6,284 nucleotides of DNA from Chthoniobacterales bacterium (GTDB lineage Bacteria; Verrucomicrobiota; Verrucomicrobiia; Chthoniobacterales; UBA10450), in NCBI GenBank assembly GCA_013697365.1, contig JACCXA010000131.1, positions 1 through 6,284 on the forward strand, written 5' to 3'. Position 1 is the stretch's first letter. Every line of letters begins with the position of its first letter. The position numbers were made by a program, and so were the translations under genes. The notes below the pieces were generated by a model. The model was not told where the DNA came from. It did not search any database and worked only from the letters and a program-made list of their open reading frames with translations. Of the stretch, positions 1-5,231 are shown piece by piece.

Positions 1-1066
1 TTGCGGACGCGGAGCGCGGATTGCCGTGACGTTCGGTGGCGGTGGGGCGGATCACGTCGTCTGCGATCGCGCCGTAAACGCCCGCGCGCAGACCAGCTTG
101 GAAAGCTTTTTTCACGCGGCGATCTTCGCCGGAATGGAAGGTCAAGATGGCGACGCGCCCGCCGGGGTTTAGACAGTCCGGAAGGACGCGGAGAAAGGCT
201 TCGAGTGCGCCAAACTCGTCGTTCACGGCGATGCGAAGCGCTTGAAAAACGCGCCGGACCGAAAGCTCTCGCTCTTCCTCTCGCGCCCACGAAAGCGCAG
301 CCCGGATTGCGGCTGCGAACGCAAGAGTACTTGCGTAGGTCTCTCCAGCGAGGGCGTTCGCCAAGACGATCGCGTGCGGCTCATCGGAGTTCTCAGACAA
401 GAGCGCGGACAGATCATCCCGGGATAATTTTGCCAGCAAAGACGCAGCGGGAAGGCCCCGCTGCGGATTCATTCGCATGTCGAGCGGGCCATCGATTTTG
501 AAGGAAAACCCGCGCTCGGGGTTGTCCAGCTGCATCGAGGAGACGCCGAGGTCGGCCAGGATGATGTCGGCCTGCGAGGGGTCGCTGGGGGATTGGCGGT
601 CGTAGACCGCCGCTACAGAGGACAGGGACAAGGCTCGCGGGAGCCCGGCGAAATTGCTACGTTGCGCGCTGAATGTTTCCGGAGCGAAGCCAAGCGCGCG
701 CAGGCGGGTTTTCGTTTTCGATAGCTCCACCGAATCGACATCCAAGCCGAGCAGGTGACCGCCCGGCTGAAGTTTCGCGAGGAGCATTTCGGCATGGCCG
801 CCATAGCCGAGCGTGCAATCGACCGCGAGCTCCCCCGGTTGCGGTCGCAGGACCGAGAGCATCTCCGTGACCATGATTGGCCGATGTGCTCCCGCCGGGG
901 TCTTGCCGGCAGCGAGCACTTTCGCGATCGTTTCAGCATAGCGAGCGGGGTCGCGCTCCTTGTATTTTTCTTCGAATCGACGCGGGTTCTTCCCGCGATA
1001 GCGAGGACGGCGCTCATGCTCACGGCCGGGTCCAGCAGAGAACTGGGACGGGAGGTTTTCGGCCAC
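1..1066 (-). CDS. rsmH: 16S rRNA (cytosine(1402)-N4)-methyltransferase RsmH, 3' end cut by the window edge
   Basis: RsmH transfers a methyl group from S-adenosylmethionine to N4 of C1402 in the decoding centre of 16S rRNA, in the cytoplasm. I translated 355 codons in one open frame. In order they show a basic N-terminal extension (about 1-58), the family start HRPIM (61-65), SAM motif I as VDCTLGYGGHAEMLL (82-96), LLGLDVD (105-111), ADLGVSSMQLD (171-181), LDMRMNPQRG (195-204), VFQALRIAVNDE (273-284), and GGRVAILTFHS followed by EDRRVKK (302-320). The frame ends at NPRSASA, close to the usual NPRxRSAKLR terminus, so probably only about 10-15 residues are missing. An in-frame stop lies about 40 bases upstream of the chosen GTG (1066-1064). 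The only other usable start before HRPIM is GTG at codon 50, which would give the E. coli-like length. I keep the longer form because residues 18-37, rich in Arg/Lys, look like a conserved block. No mraZ lies upstream; the next gene is divergent. Confidence 0.93.
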   Translation of the reverse strand, partial: MAENLPSQFSAGPGREHERRPRYRGKNPRRFEEKYKERDPARYAETIAKVLAAGKTPAGAHRPIMVTEMLSVLRPQPGELAVDCTLGYGGHAEMLLAKLQPGGHLLGLDVDSVELSKTKTRLRALGFAPETFSAQRSNFAGLPRALSLSSVAAVYDRQSPSDPSQADIILADLGVSSMQLDNPERGFSFKIDGPLDMRMNPQRGLPAASLLAKLSRDDLSALLSENSDEPHAIVLANALAGETYASTLAFAAAIRAALSWAREEERELSVRRVFQALRIAVNDEFGALEAFLRVLPDCLNPGGRVAILTFHSGEDRRVKKAFQAGLRAGVYGAIADDVIRPTATERHGNPRSASA

Positions 1067-1159
1067 GGCGTGAACCTGCCGAAAGGATGCACCGCGCGCC
1101 AGGAGTTAACGTAATTCGCCGGCGGCCACTACAGCGCACGCTCATGGCGGGGAGCGCTT

Positions 1160-1189
1160 GCGAATCAAGAGTGCGTGCGGGTGATTCGC
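1160..1189. promoter_or_regulatory. Candidate operator or 5'-leader hairpin: 8-bp inverted repeat upstream of the PRC-barrel gene
   Basis: GCGAATCA (1160-1167) and TGATTCGC (1182-1189) are perfect inverted copies separated by 14 bases, giving a centre-to-centre spacing of 22 bp, about two helical turns. The repeat sits in the 145-bp gap between the divergent rsmH and PRC-barrel genes and ends 22 bases before the PRC-barrel start. Spacing and position fit a dimeric regulator site or an RNA hairpin in the leader. No convincing -10/-35 pair was found next to it. Function is inferred only. Confidence 0.35.
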
Positions 1190-1211
1190 TCGCGCAGAGC
1201 AGGAAAACAAA

Positions 1212-1964
1212 ATGATACGAGCACATGAACTAATCGGACGGGCCGTGGTGGACATGGATGCCGCGGAGAAGCTGGGGAACGTGAAGGGAATCATTGTGAG
1301 CCAGAGCGGCGAACGGGTCGCGGGATTTGTTGTCGCGCGCGGTGAATCAATCTTTGGCGGAGGCGTGAATCGTAATATCCCAGCGTCGGCCGTGCACGTG
1401 ATTGGCCCCGATGCGATCACGGTCAGCGGCGCTGCTGCGGGTCAAGGCACGAGCGAACTGGCTTCGTTGCCCCGGGTCTCGGACGTGATGGGCCGGAAAA
1501 TGGTGAGCCGAAGCGGACGCCTGCTTGGGTCGATCTCGGATGTTCTAATCAATCCGGACGACGGCACGATTGTGGGCTTCGCTTTGGGCGAAGGCACGAA
1601 ATCGAAAATCGAAAATCTTTTCGGGGCGGAGAAGAAGGGGGCAACCGGCTACGTGCGAGCAGACGCCGATCTGCAGGTGGGCCGGGACTTGATTGTCGTG
1701 CCGGATGACGCGCTCGTGCAGCCGGAGATTCACGAGGAGGCCCCCATGGCGCCGTCTTCAGAATCGAGTGCGGTGGCGTCGGATTCGGCCACTTCTCAGC
1801 CGGCAAGACCAGATTCTCTCAGCCGGTGGGGCGCAGGCGGCCCTTCTTCCGATCGCAGAAACGTTTGGACGACCCGAGACCGTGTCGTTGAAACGCCCGC
1901 GGCGCCGCGTCCGGCCACTCCCGTCAGCGCAGTCCCGCCGCCGTCTCTGCCGCGCGAAGAATAA
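1212..1964 (+). CDS. Protein with two PRC-barrel domains and a disordered C-terminal tail
   Basis: The product has 250 residues. Residues 1-72 form one PRC-barrel repeat: HELIGRAVVD, then LGNVKGIIV, VAGFVVARG, and IPASAVHVIGPDAITV. Residues 89-170 form a second: VMGRKMVSRSGRLLGSISD, then GTIVGFALGEG and DLIVVPDDAL. PRC barrels are small beta-barrels known from the photosynthetic reaction-centre H subunit, the RimM ribosome-maturation factor and YlmC/YmxH-type proteins; they usually mediate protein contacts. Residues 171-250 are rich in Pro, Ser and Ala and look unstructured. No signal peptide or membrane helix is present, so it is probably cytoplasmic. The start is supported by AGGA (1201-1204) seven bases upstream. 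A small membrane-protein gene follows after 35 bases, suggesting co-transcription. The specific role cannot be read from the sequence; binding at the membrane or a regulatory role is possible. Confidence 0.88.
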   Translation: MIRAHELIGRAVVDMDAAEKLGNVKGIIVSQSGERVAGFVVARGESIFGGGVNRNIPASAVHVIGPDAITVSGAAAGQGTSELASLPRVSDVMGRKMVSRSGRLLGSISDVLINPDDGTIVGFALGEGTKSKIENLFGAEKKGATGYVRADADLQVGRDLIVVPDDALVQPEIHEEAPMAPSSESSAVASDSATSQPARPDSLSRWGAGGPSSDRRNVWTTRDRVVETPAAPRPATPVSAVPPPSLPREE

Positions 1965-1999
1965 GCGCGAAGTAGGCGGCAGACTCGAACGAAGGGCAT

Positions 2000-2173
2000 A
2001 TGAAATTCTCCGTTAGCTCCATCCTCGCGCTGGTTGCTCTCCTCCTGGCACTGCTGGCTCTCCTGAACGTGGTGCTGTCGGGCACAGCGCTCTGCCTGGC
2101 GGTCATTTGCCTGGCCGTAGCCATGTTGCTCCCGAACCTCGGCGGCTTGGGATCCCGGAACGACAAGCTCTAA
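2000..2173 (+). CDS. Small hydrophobic membrane protein, 57 residues, function unknown
   Basis: This 57-codon frame runs from ATG at 2000 to TAA at 2171-2173. It starts MKFSVSSILALV and is almost entirely hydrophobic. Residues about 6-26 (Leu/Ala/Val) and 29-45 form two probable membrane helices with a short NVVLSG turn between them. A polar tail, GSRNDKL, ends the protein, which fits an alpha-helical hairpin in the inner membrane. A purine-rich GAAGGG (1991-1996) lies immediately upstream, with only three bases before the ATG, a short spacing. The gene follows the PRC-barrel gene by 35 bases on the same strand, so the two are probably in one transcript. I do not recognise a named family. The hydrophobic pattern, usable start and tight spacing make it more likely real than chance. 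Confidence 0.6.
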   Translation: MKFSVSSILALVALLLALLALLNVVLSGTALCLAVICLAVAMLLPNLGGLGSRNDKL

Positions 2174-2175
2174 AG

Positions 2176-2223
2176 CAGCCGGTTCGGGGTCACGGGGTTG
2201 TAGCCCAGCTCGGTCGCCGGCTG
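2176..2223 (+). other. Stem-loop between the small membrane protein gene and the secreted protein gene
   Basis: CAGCCGG (2176-2182) and CCGGCTG (2217-2223) are perfect inverted copies around a 34-base loop, starting three bases after the stop codon at 2173. The loop contains a nested GGG-(6)-CCC pair. A short TTTT run follows only about ten bases downstream, so this is at best a weak or factor-dependent terminator. It lies in a 117-bp gap that could also hold the promoter of the next gene. Confidence 0.25.
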
Positions 2224-2290
2224 GAATGTCATTGTTTTCTCGTAAGATTGCGGAGAACCTCCAGTCTCTTCGCTTCTTAGCCCGCGAACA

Positions 2291-2794
2291 ATGAACAAAT
2301 TCTCTTGGCGCGTCCTGGTGTTGCTGGTCCTGGCCAGCTTCCTGACTTTCAGCAATGCGGCCGATGCGGGTCTGGGTGAATTTTTCAAAAAAGTCGGCAA
2401 CTCGCTCACACATCCAGATCATCGTTCGCCGAAGCCTCGCTCGACTCCTAAGAAGAACTCCAGCAAACGATCGACGACAAAACCCGCCACGCCGCAGATT
2501 TCGCCCGGCCCAGTTTCGACCGTCCAGCCGGCTGCGCCAGACAGCGCTGAAGTCGCGCCTGTGGCCCCTGTGAGTTCGGCAACACCAGCCGTCGTCCAGC
2601 CGATAGTTCGAACGGCCTCTGCGGTACGGGCTGGTCGAGGGCGTGACATCCCTTATGGCATTCCAATACCGAATCGACCTGGGTTTGTGACCAGCCCATA
2701 TGCGCCCAACCAGGGGTTAGTCGATGTGCGCGGATTCCCGAGCGGGACCGAAGTCAAAGATCCATACACCGACAAGGTGTTCCTCACGCCGTAG
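2291..2794 (+). CDS. Secreted protein with Pro/Ser/Ala-rich linker and conserved-looking C-terminal block, function unknown
   Basis: The product has 167 residues. Residues 1-26 are a typical signal peptide: MNKFSWR, then a Leu/Val core, with possible cleavage after SNA (21-23) or ADA (24-26). The mature start, GLGEFFKKVGNSL, looks amphipathic. Residues about 42-118 form a low-complexity linker, first Lys/Arg/Ser-rich and then Pro/Ala/Val-rich, as in exported proteins that cross or line the envelope. The end, about 119-167, is different in character: PYGIPIPNRPGFVTSPYAPN, followed by VDVRGFPSGTEVKDPYT and VFLTP. From memory this resembles the ends of small exported proteins in Verrucomicrobiota, but I cannot name a domain. 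The ATG at 2291 is chosen because it places the signal peptide at the N terminus; no clear Shine-Dalgarno precedes it. An in-frame TTG about 60 bases upstream has GGAA before it, but would add a polar segment ahead of the signal. Confidence 0.75.
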   Translation: MNKFSWRVLVLLVLASFLTFSNAADAGLGEFFKKVGNSLTHPDHRSPKPRSTPKKNSSKRSTTKPATPQISPGPVSTVQPAAPDSAEVAPVAPVSSATPAVVQPIVRTASAVRAGRGRDIPYGIPIPNRPGFVTSPYAPNQGLVDVRGFPSGTEVKDPYTDKVFLTP

Positions 2795-2838
2795 AACACC
2801 CAGTTTGTGGCGGCAGCGCTGACGGACTACTGGCCGCC
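2776..2838. terminator. Two inverted repeats in the convergent gap; possible bidirectional terminator
   Basis: The genes ending at 2794 (+) and 2827 (-) converge with only 32 bases between them. GGTGTTC (2776-2782) pairs with GAACACC (2794-2800) around an 11-base loop covering the plus-strand stop codon. A second stem pairs GGCGGCAG (2809-2816) with CTGGCCGCC (2830-2838), with one bulged G and a loop containing the minus-strand stop. Neither is followed by a T-run on either strand, so classic intrinsic termination is not shown. Confidence 0.25.
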
Positions 2839-3930
2839 CTCGGTAAACAAGAAGACGAGTGCCATTACGATCAGGATGGCGACGACGAGAAGCGCGATCT
2901 TGGTTACGCTCTTCGGGTATTTCCCTGCGATCGTGCCTGTGACTCCGTTGGCCACGATGCGAAAGGTTGTGGCGCCATACTGATAGCTCAGGAGCCAGAT
3001 CGGGAGCAGCACGTGCTTAAAAGTCTGCCCGCTGTAATCCGCCACGACATCGAGATTGCGATGAGTGTCGCCCGGGATTTGTTGCGCGCACATCTGACGA
3101 AGCTTTGCATCCATCGCTTCCCTTGAATGGGTCGCCGCTGCGACGAGATCGATCTGATACTGCTCAACGACCCAGCCCGACACGTAGCCGGCGTCATACG
3201 GCACCAGTTCCACAGTCGGGAACGGCTCAATCGTCCGCAGCAGTGGGGGAGGTACGCCGCGCGAAGCCGGCACCAGCTCGTCATCGAAGAAATGTTCAAG
3301 TGCGCCGCTTGCCGGAACCCAGCGTGTATGCTGGACCTGGCGCGTCTGGCTTTGGCCTTTCGAATCGCGGTAGGTTTCCGTCGTGTAGTAATAGTGCCCC
3401 GCCTCCGCCGTCCATTCGGCCGCGACTTGCGCGTCGAAGGTCCAATAGGGCAGGTAGAGCCCGTGGAGCGTATCGGTGAAGGCGCGGCTCTTGAAGCGAT
3501 TCGGCGCAAACCAGCGGCTGCGATACCAGTTCCGGACCCGGTCGCGCACGTCGCTTTCGCTCAGTTTGAATGGCAGAACACTTTCGGGCCGGATGGGCGC
3601 CTTCGTGTCTTCGTAAGGCACCAGCGCGGGCGAACCGCAGAAGTCGCAATTCTGCGCAACGCGTTCCGGCTTGAAGACCGAGATCGCCTGGCAGCTCTGG
3701 CATTTGACTGAACGCGTCGCGGTTTGCCAGCCGCGCTCGCTCTCCGGGATGTTTTGGAGCGCAGTCGCGAGATCCAGTTCTTTGATCGCGCCCTCTGTCG
3801 CAGCCGGCGGCTGCATCGCCGCGACGTTCCCGCAGAAAGGACAGACCAGCGCCTGCTTCACGGCCGACCACTCAGCCGCGCCTCCACAGGCGGGACACTC
3901 GAAGCGCTCGCGCGCCGTGACTTCCGCCAT
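2827..3930 (-). CDS. Zinc-ribbon protein with C-terminal membrane anchor (YdjG-like partner of the SPFH protein)
   Basis: The product has 367 residues. It begins with four CxxC knuckles: C12/C15 (CPAC), C30/C33 (CPFC), C77/C80 (CQSC) and C95/C98 (CDFC), which should form two zinc ribbons. A long soluble region follows with aromatic motifs such as LYLPYWTFDAQV (158-169) and HYYYTTETYRD (179-189), then VLLPIWLLSYQY (307-318) and NGVTGTIAGKYPKS (328-341). Residues 344-363 are one strong membrane helix, leaving only four residues beyond it, so the protein is probably anchored by its C terminus with the bulk in the cytoplasm. Such proteins are often labelled 'PriA-like helicase' because of the zinc ribbon, but no helicase motif is present. 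The ATG lies one base after the stop codon of the SPFH gene, and no strong Shine-Dalgarno is seen, which implies translational coupling. By analogy with B. subtilis YdjG/YdjI, it probably acts with the SPFH protein at the membrane. Confidence 0.85.
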   Translation of the reverse strand: MAEVTARERFECPACGGAAEWSAVKQALVCPFCGNVAAMQPPAATEGAIKELDLATALQNIPESERGWQTATRSVKCQSCQAISVFKPERVAQNCDFCGSPALVPYEDTKAPIRPESVLPFKLSESDVRDRVRNWYRSRWFAPNRFKSRAFTDTLHGLYLPYWTFDAQVAAEWTAEAGHYYYTTETYRDSKGQSQTRQVQHTRWVPASGALEHFFDDELVPASRGVPPPLLRTIEPFPTVELVPYDAGYVSGWVVEQYQIDLVAAATHSREAMDAKLRQMCAQQIPGDTHRNLDVVADYSGQTFKHVLLPIWLLSYQYGATTFRIVANGVTGTIAGKYPKSVTKIALLVVAILIVMALVFLFTEGGQ

Positions 3931-3931
3931 G

Positions 3932-4993
3932 TCAGCTCTGCAGGAACTCGTTTAAAGCAGTGCGTGTGATGCGATAGCTCGTCCCGATCTTTTTCGCCTT
4001 TAGATCACCGCCTTCGACGCTTTGCATGACATCGCCTTCGCTCACGCCGATCGCGTCGGCCGCCTGCGCGGGCGTCAGGAGTTCAGGCAAACCCGAAGAC
4101 GCACTAGCTGCGGGGGCTGGAGCCGCCACCGCATCCGGCGTGGTCTGAATGTTGCCTTGCTTCATCATCTGCTGCGCCATGGCGAGACCAACCGCCATCT
4201 CGGTTGCGACACCGCCCGCGCTCCCGCCTTTTTCCATGCCCTGTCCCATTTGGTATTTCACGTAATCATTAAGATTTCCGACCGCAGCCATGCTCGAGCG
4301 TTTGTCGATCGCTTGTTCGACTTCCGGCGGCATCGAAACGTTCTCGAGGACGAAGCTCGGCAGCTCGATCCCATACTTTGCCTGCATCACTGGGTTGATT
4401 AGCGGCAGGAGCGCTTCGCCCACTTCCTGATAGCGCGAGGCCAGATCGAGGACGGGCACTTTGCCTGTGGCCAACGCGTCGCTAAACAAGCTGACGATCC
4501 GTGAGCGCATCGTCTCCGCGAATTCGTCGAGGCGGAAATTCTGGTCCGAGCCCGCCACCTCCTTGAGAAACAATCTCGGATCGGTCACGCGGAAATCGTA
4601 GGTGCCGAAGGCGCGCACGCGCACAATTCCGAAATCCTGATCGCGCATCATGATCGGATTCGAGGTGCCCCATTTGTTGCCGGTGAAGAGACGCGTTGTG
4701 ACGTAATAAACGTCCGCTTTAAAGGGCGATTCGAAGCCGTACTTCCAGGATTTCAGCGAGGTCAGGATCGGAATGTTTTCCGTCGTGAGCGTGTGCTTTC
4801 CAGGTCCGAAGGTGTCGCCGAATTCGCCCAGATAAACGAATTGCGCGACCTGCGATTCGCGCACGATCAACTGCGCGCCGCGCTTGATCTCGGCATCGTT
4901 ATCGGGAAAGCGGAATGAGATCGTGTCACGCGAATCATCGGTCCATTCGATGATGTCGATAAATTGGCCGCGGAGATAATCCATGAGTCCCAT
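3932..4993 (-). CDS. SPFH-domain protein (YdjI / 'virion core protein' type) with C-terminal helix-turn-helix
   Basis: The product has 353 residues. Residues about 20-235 match the SPFH (stomatin/prohibitin/flotillin-like) group related to B. subtilis YdjI: FRFPDNDAEIKRGAQLIVRE (27-46), VYLGEFGDTFGPGKHTLTT (53-71), NIPILTSLKSWKYG (73-86), RVRAFGTYDFRVTDP (125-139), then YGIELPSFVLENVSMPPEVE (207-226). A Gly/Ala/Met-rich stretch (about 248-282) and a Pro/Ala linker (286-300) follow. Residues 303-353 (ELLTPAQAADAIGVSEGDV, then GGDLKAKKIG and YRITRTALNEFL) have the pattern of an excisionase/MerR-like HTH_17 domain. No transmembrane helix is present, so membrane association probably comes through oligomerisation and the partner protein encoded one base downstream. 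The start at 4993 has AAAGGAA with seven bases between AGGA and the ATG; the next in-frame ATG (codon 4) is less well placed. SPFH proteins form large membrane-bound assemblies; whether this one binds DNA is unknown. Confidence 0.88.
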   Translation of the reverse strand: MGLMDYLRGQFIDIIEWTDDSRDTISFRFPDNDAEIKRGAQLIVRESQVAQFVYLGEFGDTFGPGKHTLTTENIPILTSLKSWKYGFESPFKADVYYVTTRLFTGNKWGTSNPIMMRDQDFGIVRVRAFGTYDFRVTDPRLFLKEVAGSDQNFRLDEFAETMRSRIVSLFSDALATGKVPVLDLASRYQEVGEALLPLINPVMQAKYGIELPSFVLENVSMPPEVEQAIDKRSSMAAVGNLNDYVKYQMGQGMEKGGSAGGVATEMAVGLAMAQQMMKQGNIQTTPDAVAAPAPAASASSGLPELLTPAQAADAIGVSEGDVMQSVEGGDLKAKKIGTSYRITRTALNEFLQS

Positions 4994-5001
4994 GTGATGT
5001 T

Positions 5002-5013
5002 CCTTTCGAAAGG
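5002..5013. promoter_or_regulatory. Perfect 12-bp palindrome over the SPFH gene ribosome-binding site
   Basis: CCTTTCGAAAGG reads identically on both strands. On the minus strand its right half supplies the AAAGG of the Shine-Dalgarno for the SPFH gene, ending eight bases before that ATG. A protein dimer bound here could block transcription. As RNA the palindrome has no room for a loop unless the central pairs open. The regulatory role is inferred from symmetry and position only. Confidence 0.35.
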
Positions 5014-5171
5014 TTGAAGTTAGGGGTGGACGTTAGCGGCTTGGCAGAAAAGAAAAAGAAGTCTTGTCGGAGCGCCTGTCGCGGCGATTTGTCAACAGCC
5101 GAAAAGAACGGTTTTCGTGCCGCTGGCGCAGGTCTCTTCGTTCCCTCTCGGTTCAGGGTGGTTCCGCCCGT

Positions 5172-5188
5172 GCCGCCTTCGAAGCGGC
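5172..5188. other. Short hairpin in the divergent region before the sulfotransferase gene
   Basis: GCCGC (5172-5176) and GCGGC (5184-5188) are perfect inverted copies around a seven-base loop, CTTCGAA. The centre CTTCGAAG (5177-5184) is itself palindromic and shares the TTCGAA core with the palindrome at 5002-5013. It lies 43 bases before the proposed sulfotransferase start and could be part of a leader RNA or a regulator site. No T-run follows it. The rest of the 4994-5231 gap shows no convincing promoter or gene. Confidence 0.25.
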
Positions 5189-5231
5189 AATTGACCCCCA
5201 CGGACTCGGCTGCTTAAGCTCGCACGACGGC

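Noticed and set aside
1..501. Long open frame on the plus strand at the left edge
   Set aside because: It is the antisense of rsmH, whose minus-strand translation carries all family motifs; the plus-strand product is Arg/Ser-rich with no recognisable pattern.
613..1092. 159-codon minus-strand frame overlapping rsmH
   Set aside because: It is a different frame of the same strand as rsmH and gives a Ser/Arg-rich sequence without motifs.
1796..2422. 208-codon minus-strand frame across the PRC tail, the small membrane gene and the secreted protein
   Set aside because: It is antisense to three better supported frames, is rich in Gln/Arg, and has no domain or hydrophobic pattern.
3127..3711. 194-codon plus-strand frame inside the zinc-ribbon gene
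   Set aside because: It is antisense to a gene with clear zinc knuckles and a membrane helix, and has no supporting motif of its own.
2827..3930. Annotation as a PriA-like helicase or primosomal protein
   Set aside because: Only the zinc ribbons are shared; there are no Walker motifs or helicase domain, and the protein ends in a membrane helix.
5067..5095. TTGACA (-35-like) on the minus strand upstream of the SPFH gene
   Set aside because: The hexamer at the matching -10 spacing is CTCCGA, with no match to TATAAT, so a sigma-70 promoter is not supported.
4935..5201. 88-codon minus-strand frame upstream of the SPFH gene
   Set aside because: It overlaps the SPFH start and its Shine-Dalgarno in another frame and gives a low-complexity peptide.
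5191..5219. TTGACC and TTAAGC at 17-base spacing before the sulfotransferase start
   Set aside because: The -10-like hexamer matches only two of six consensus positions, too weak to call a promoter.
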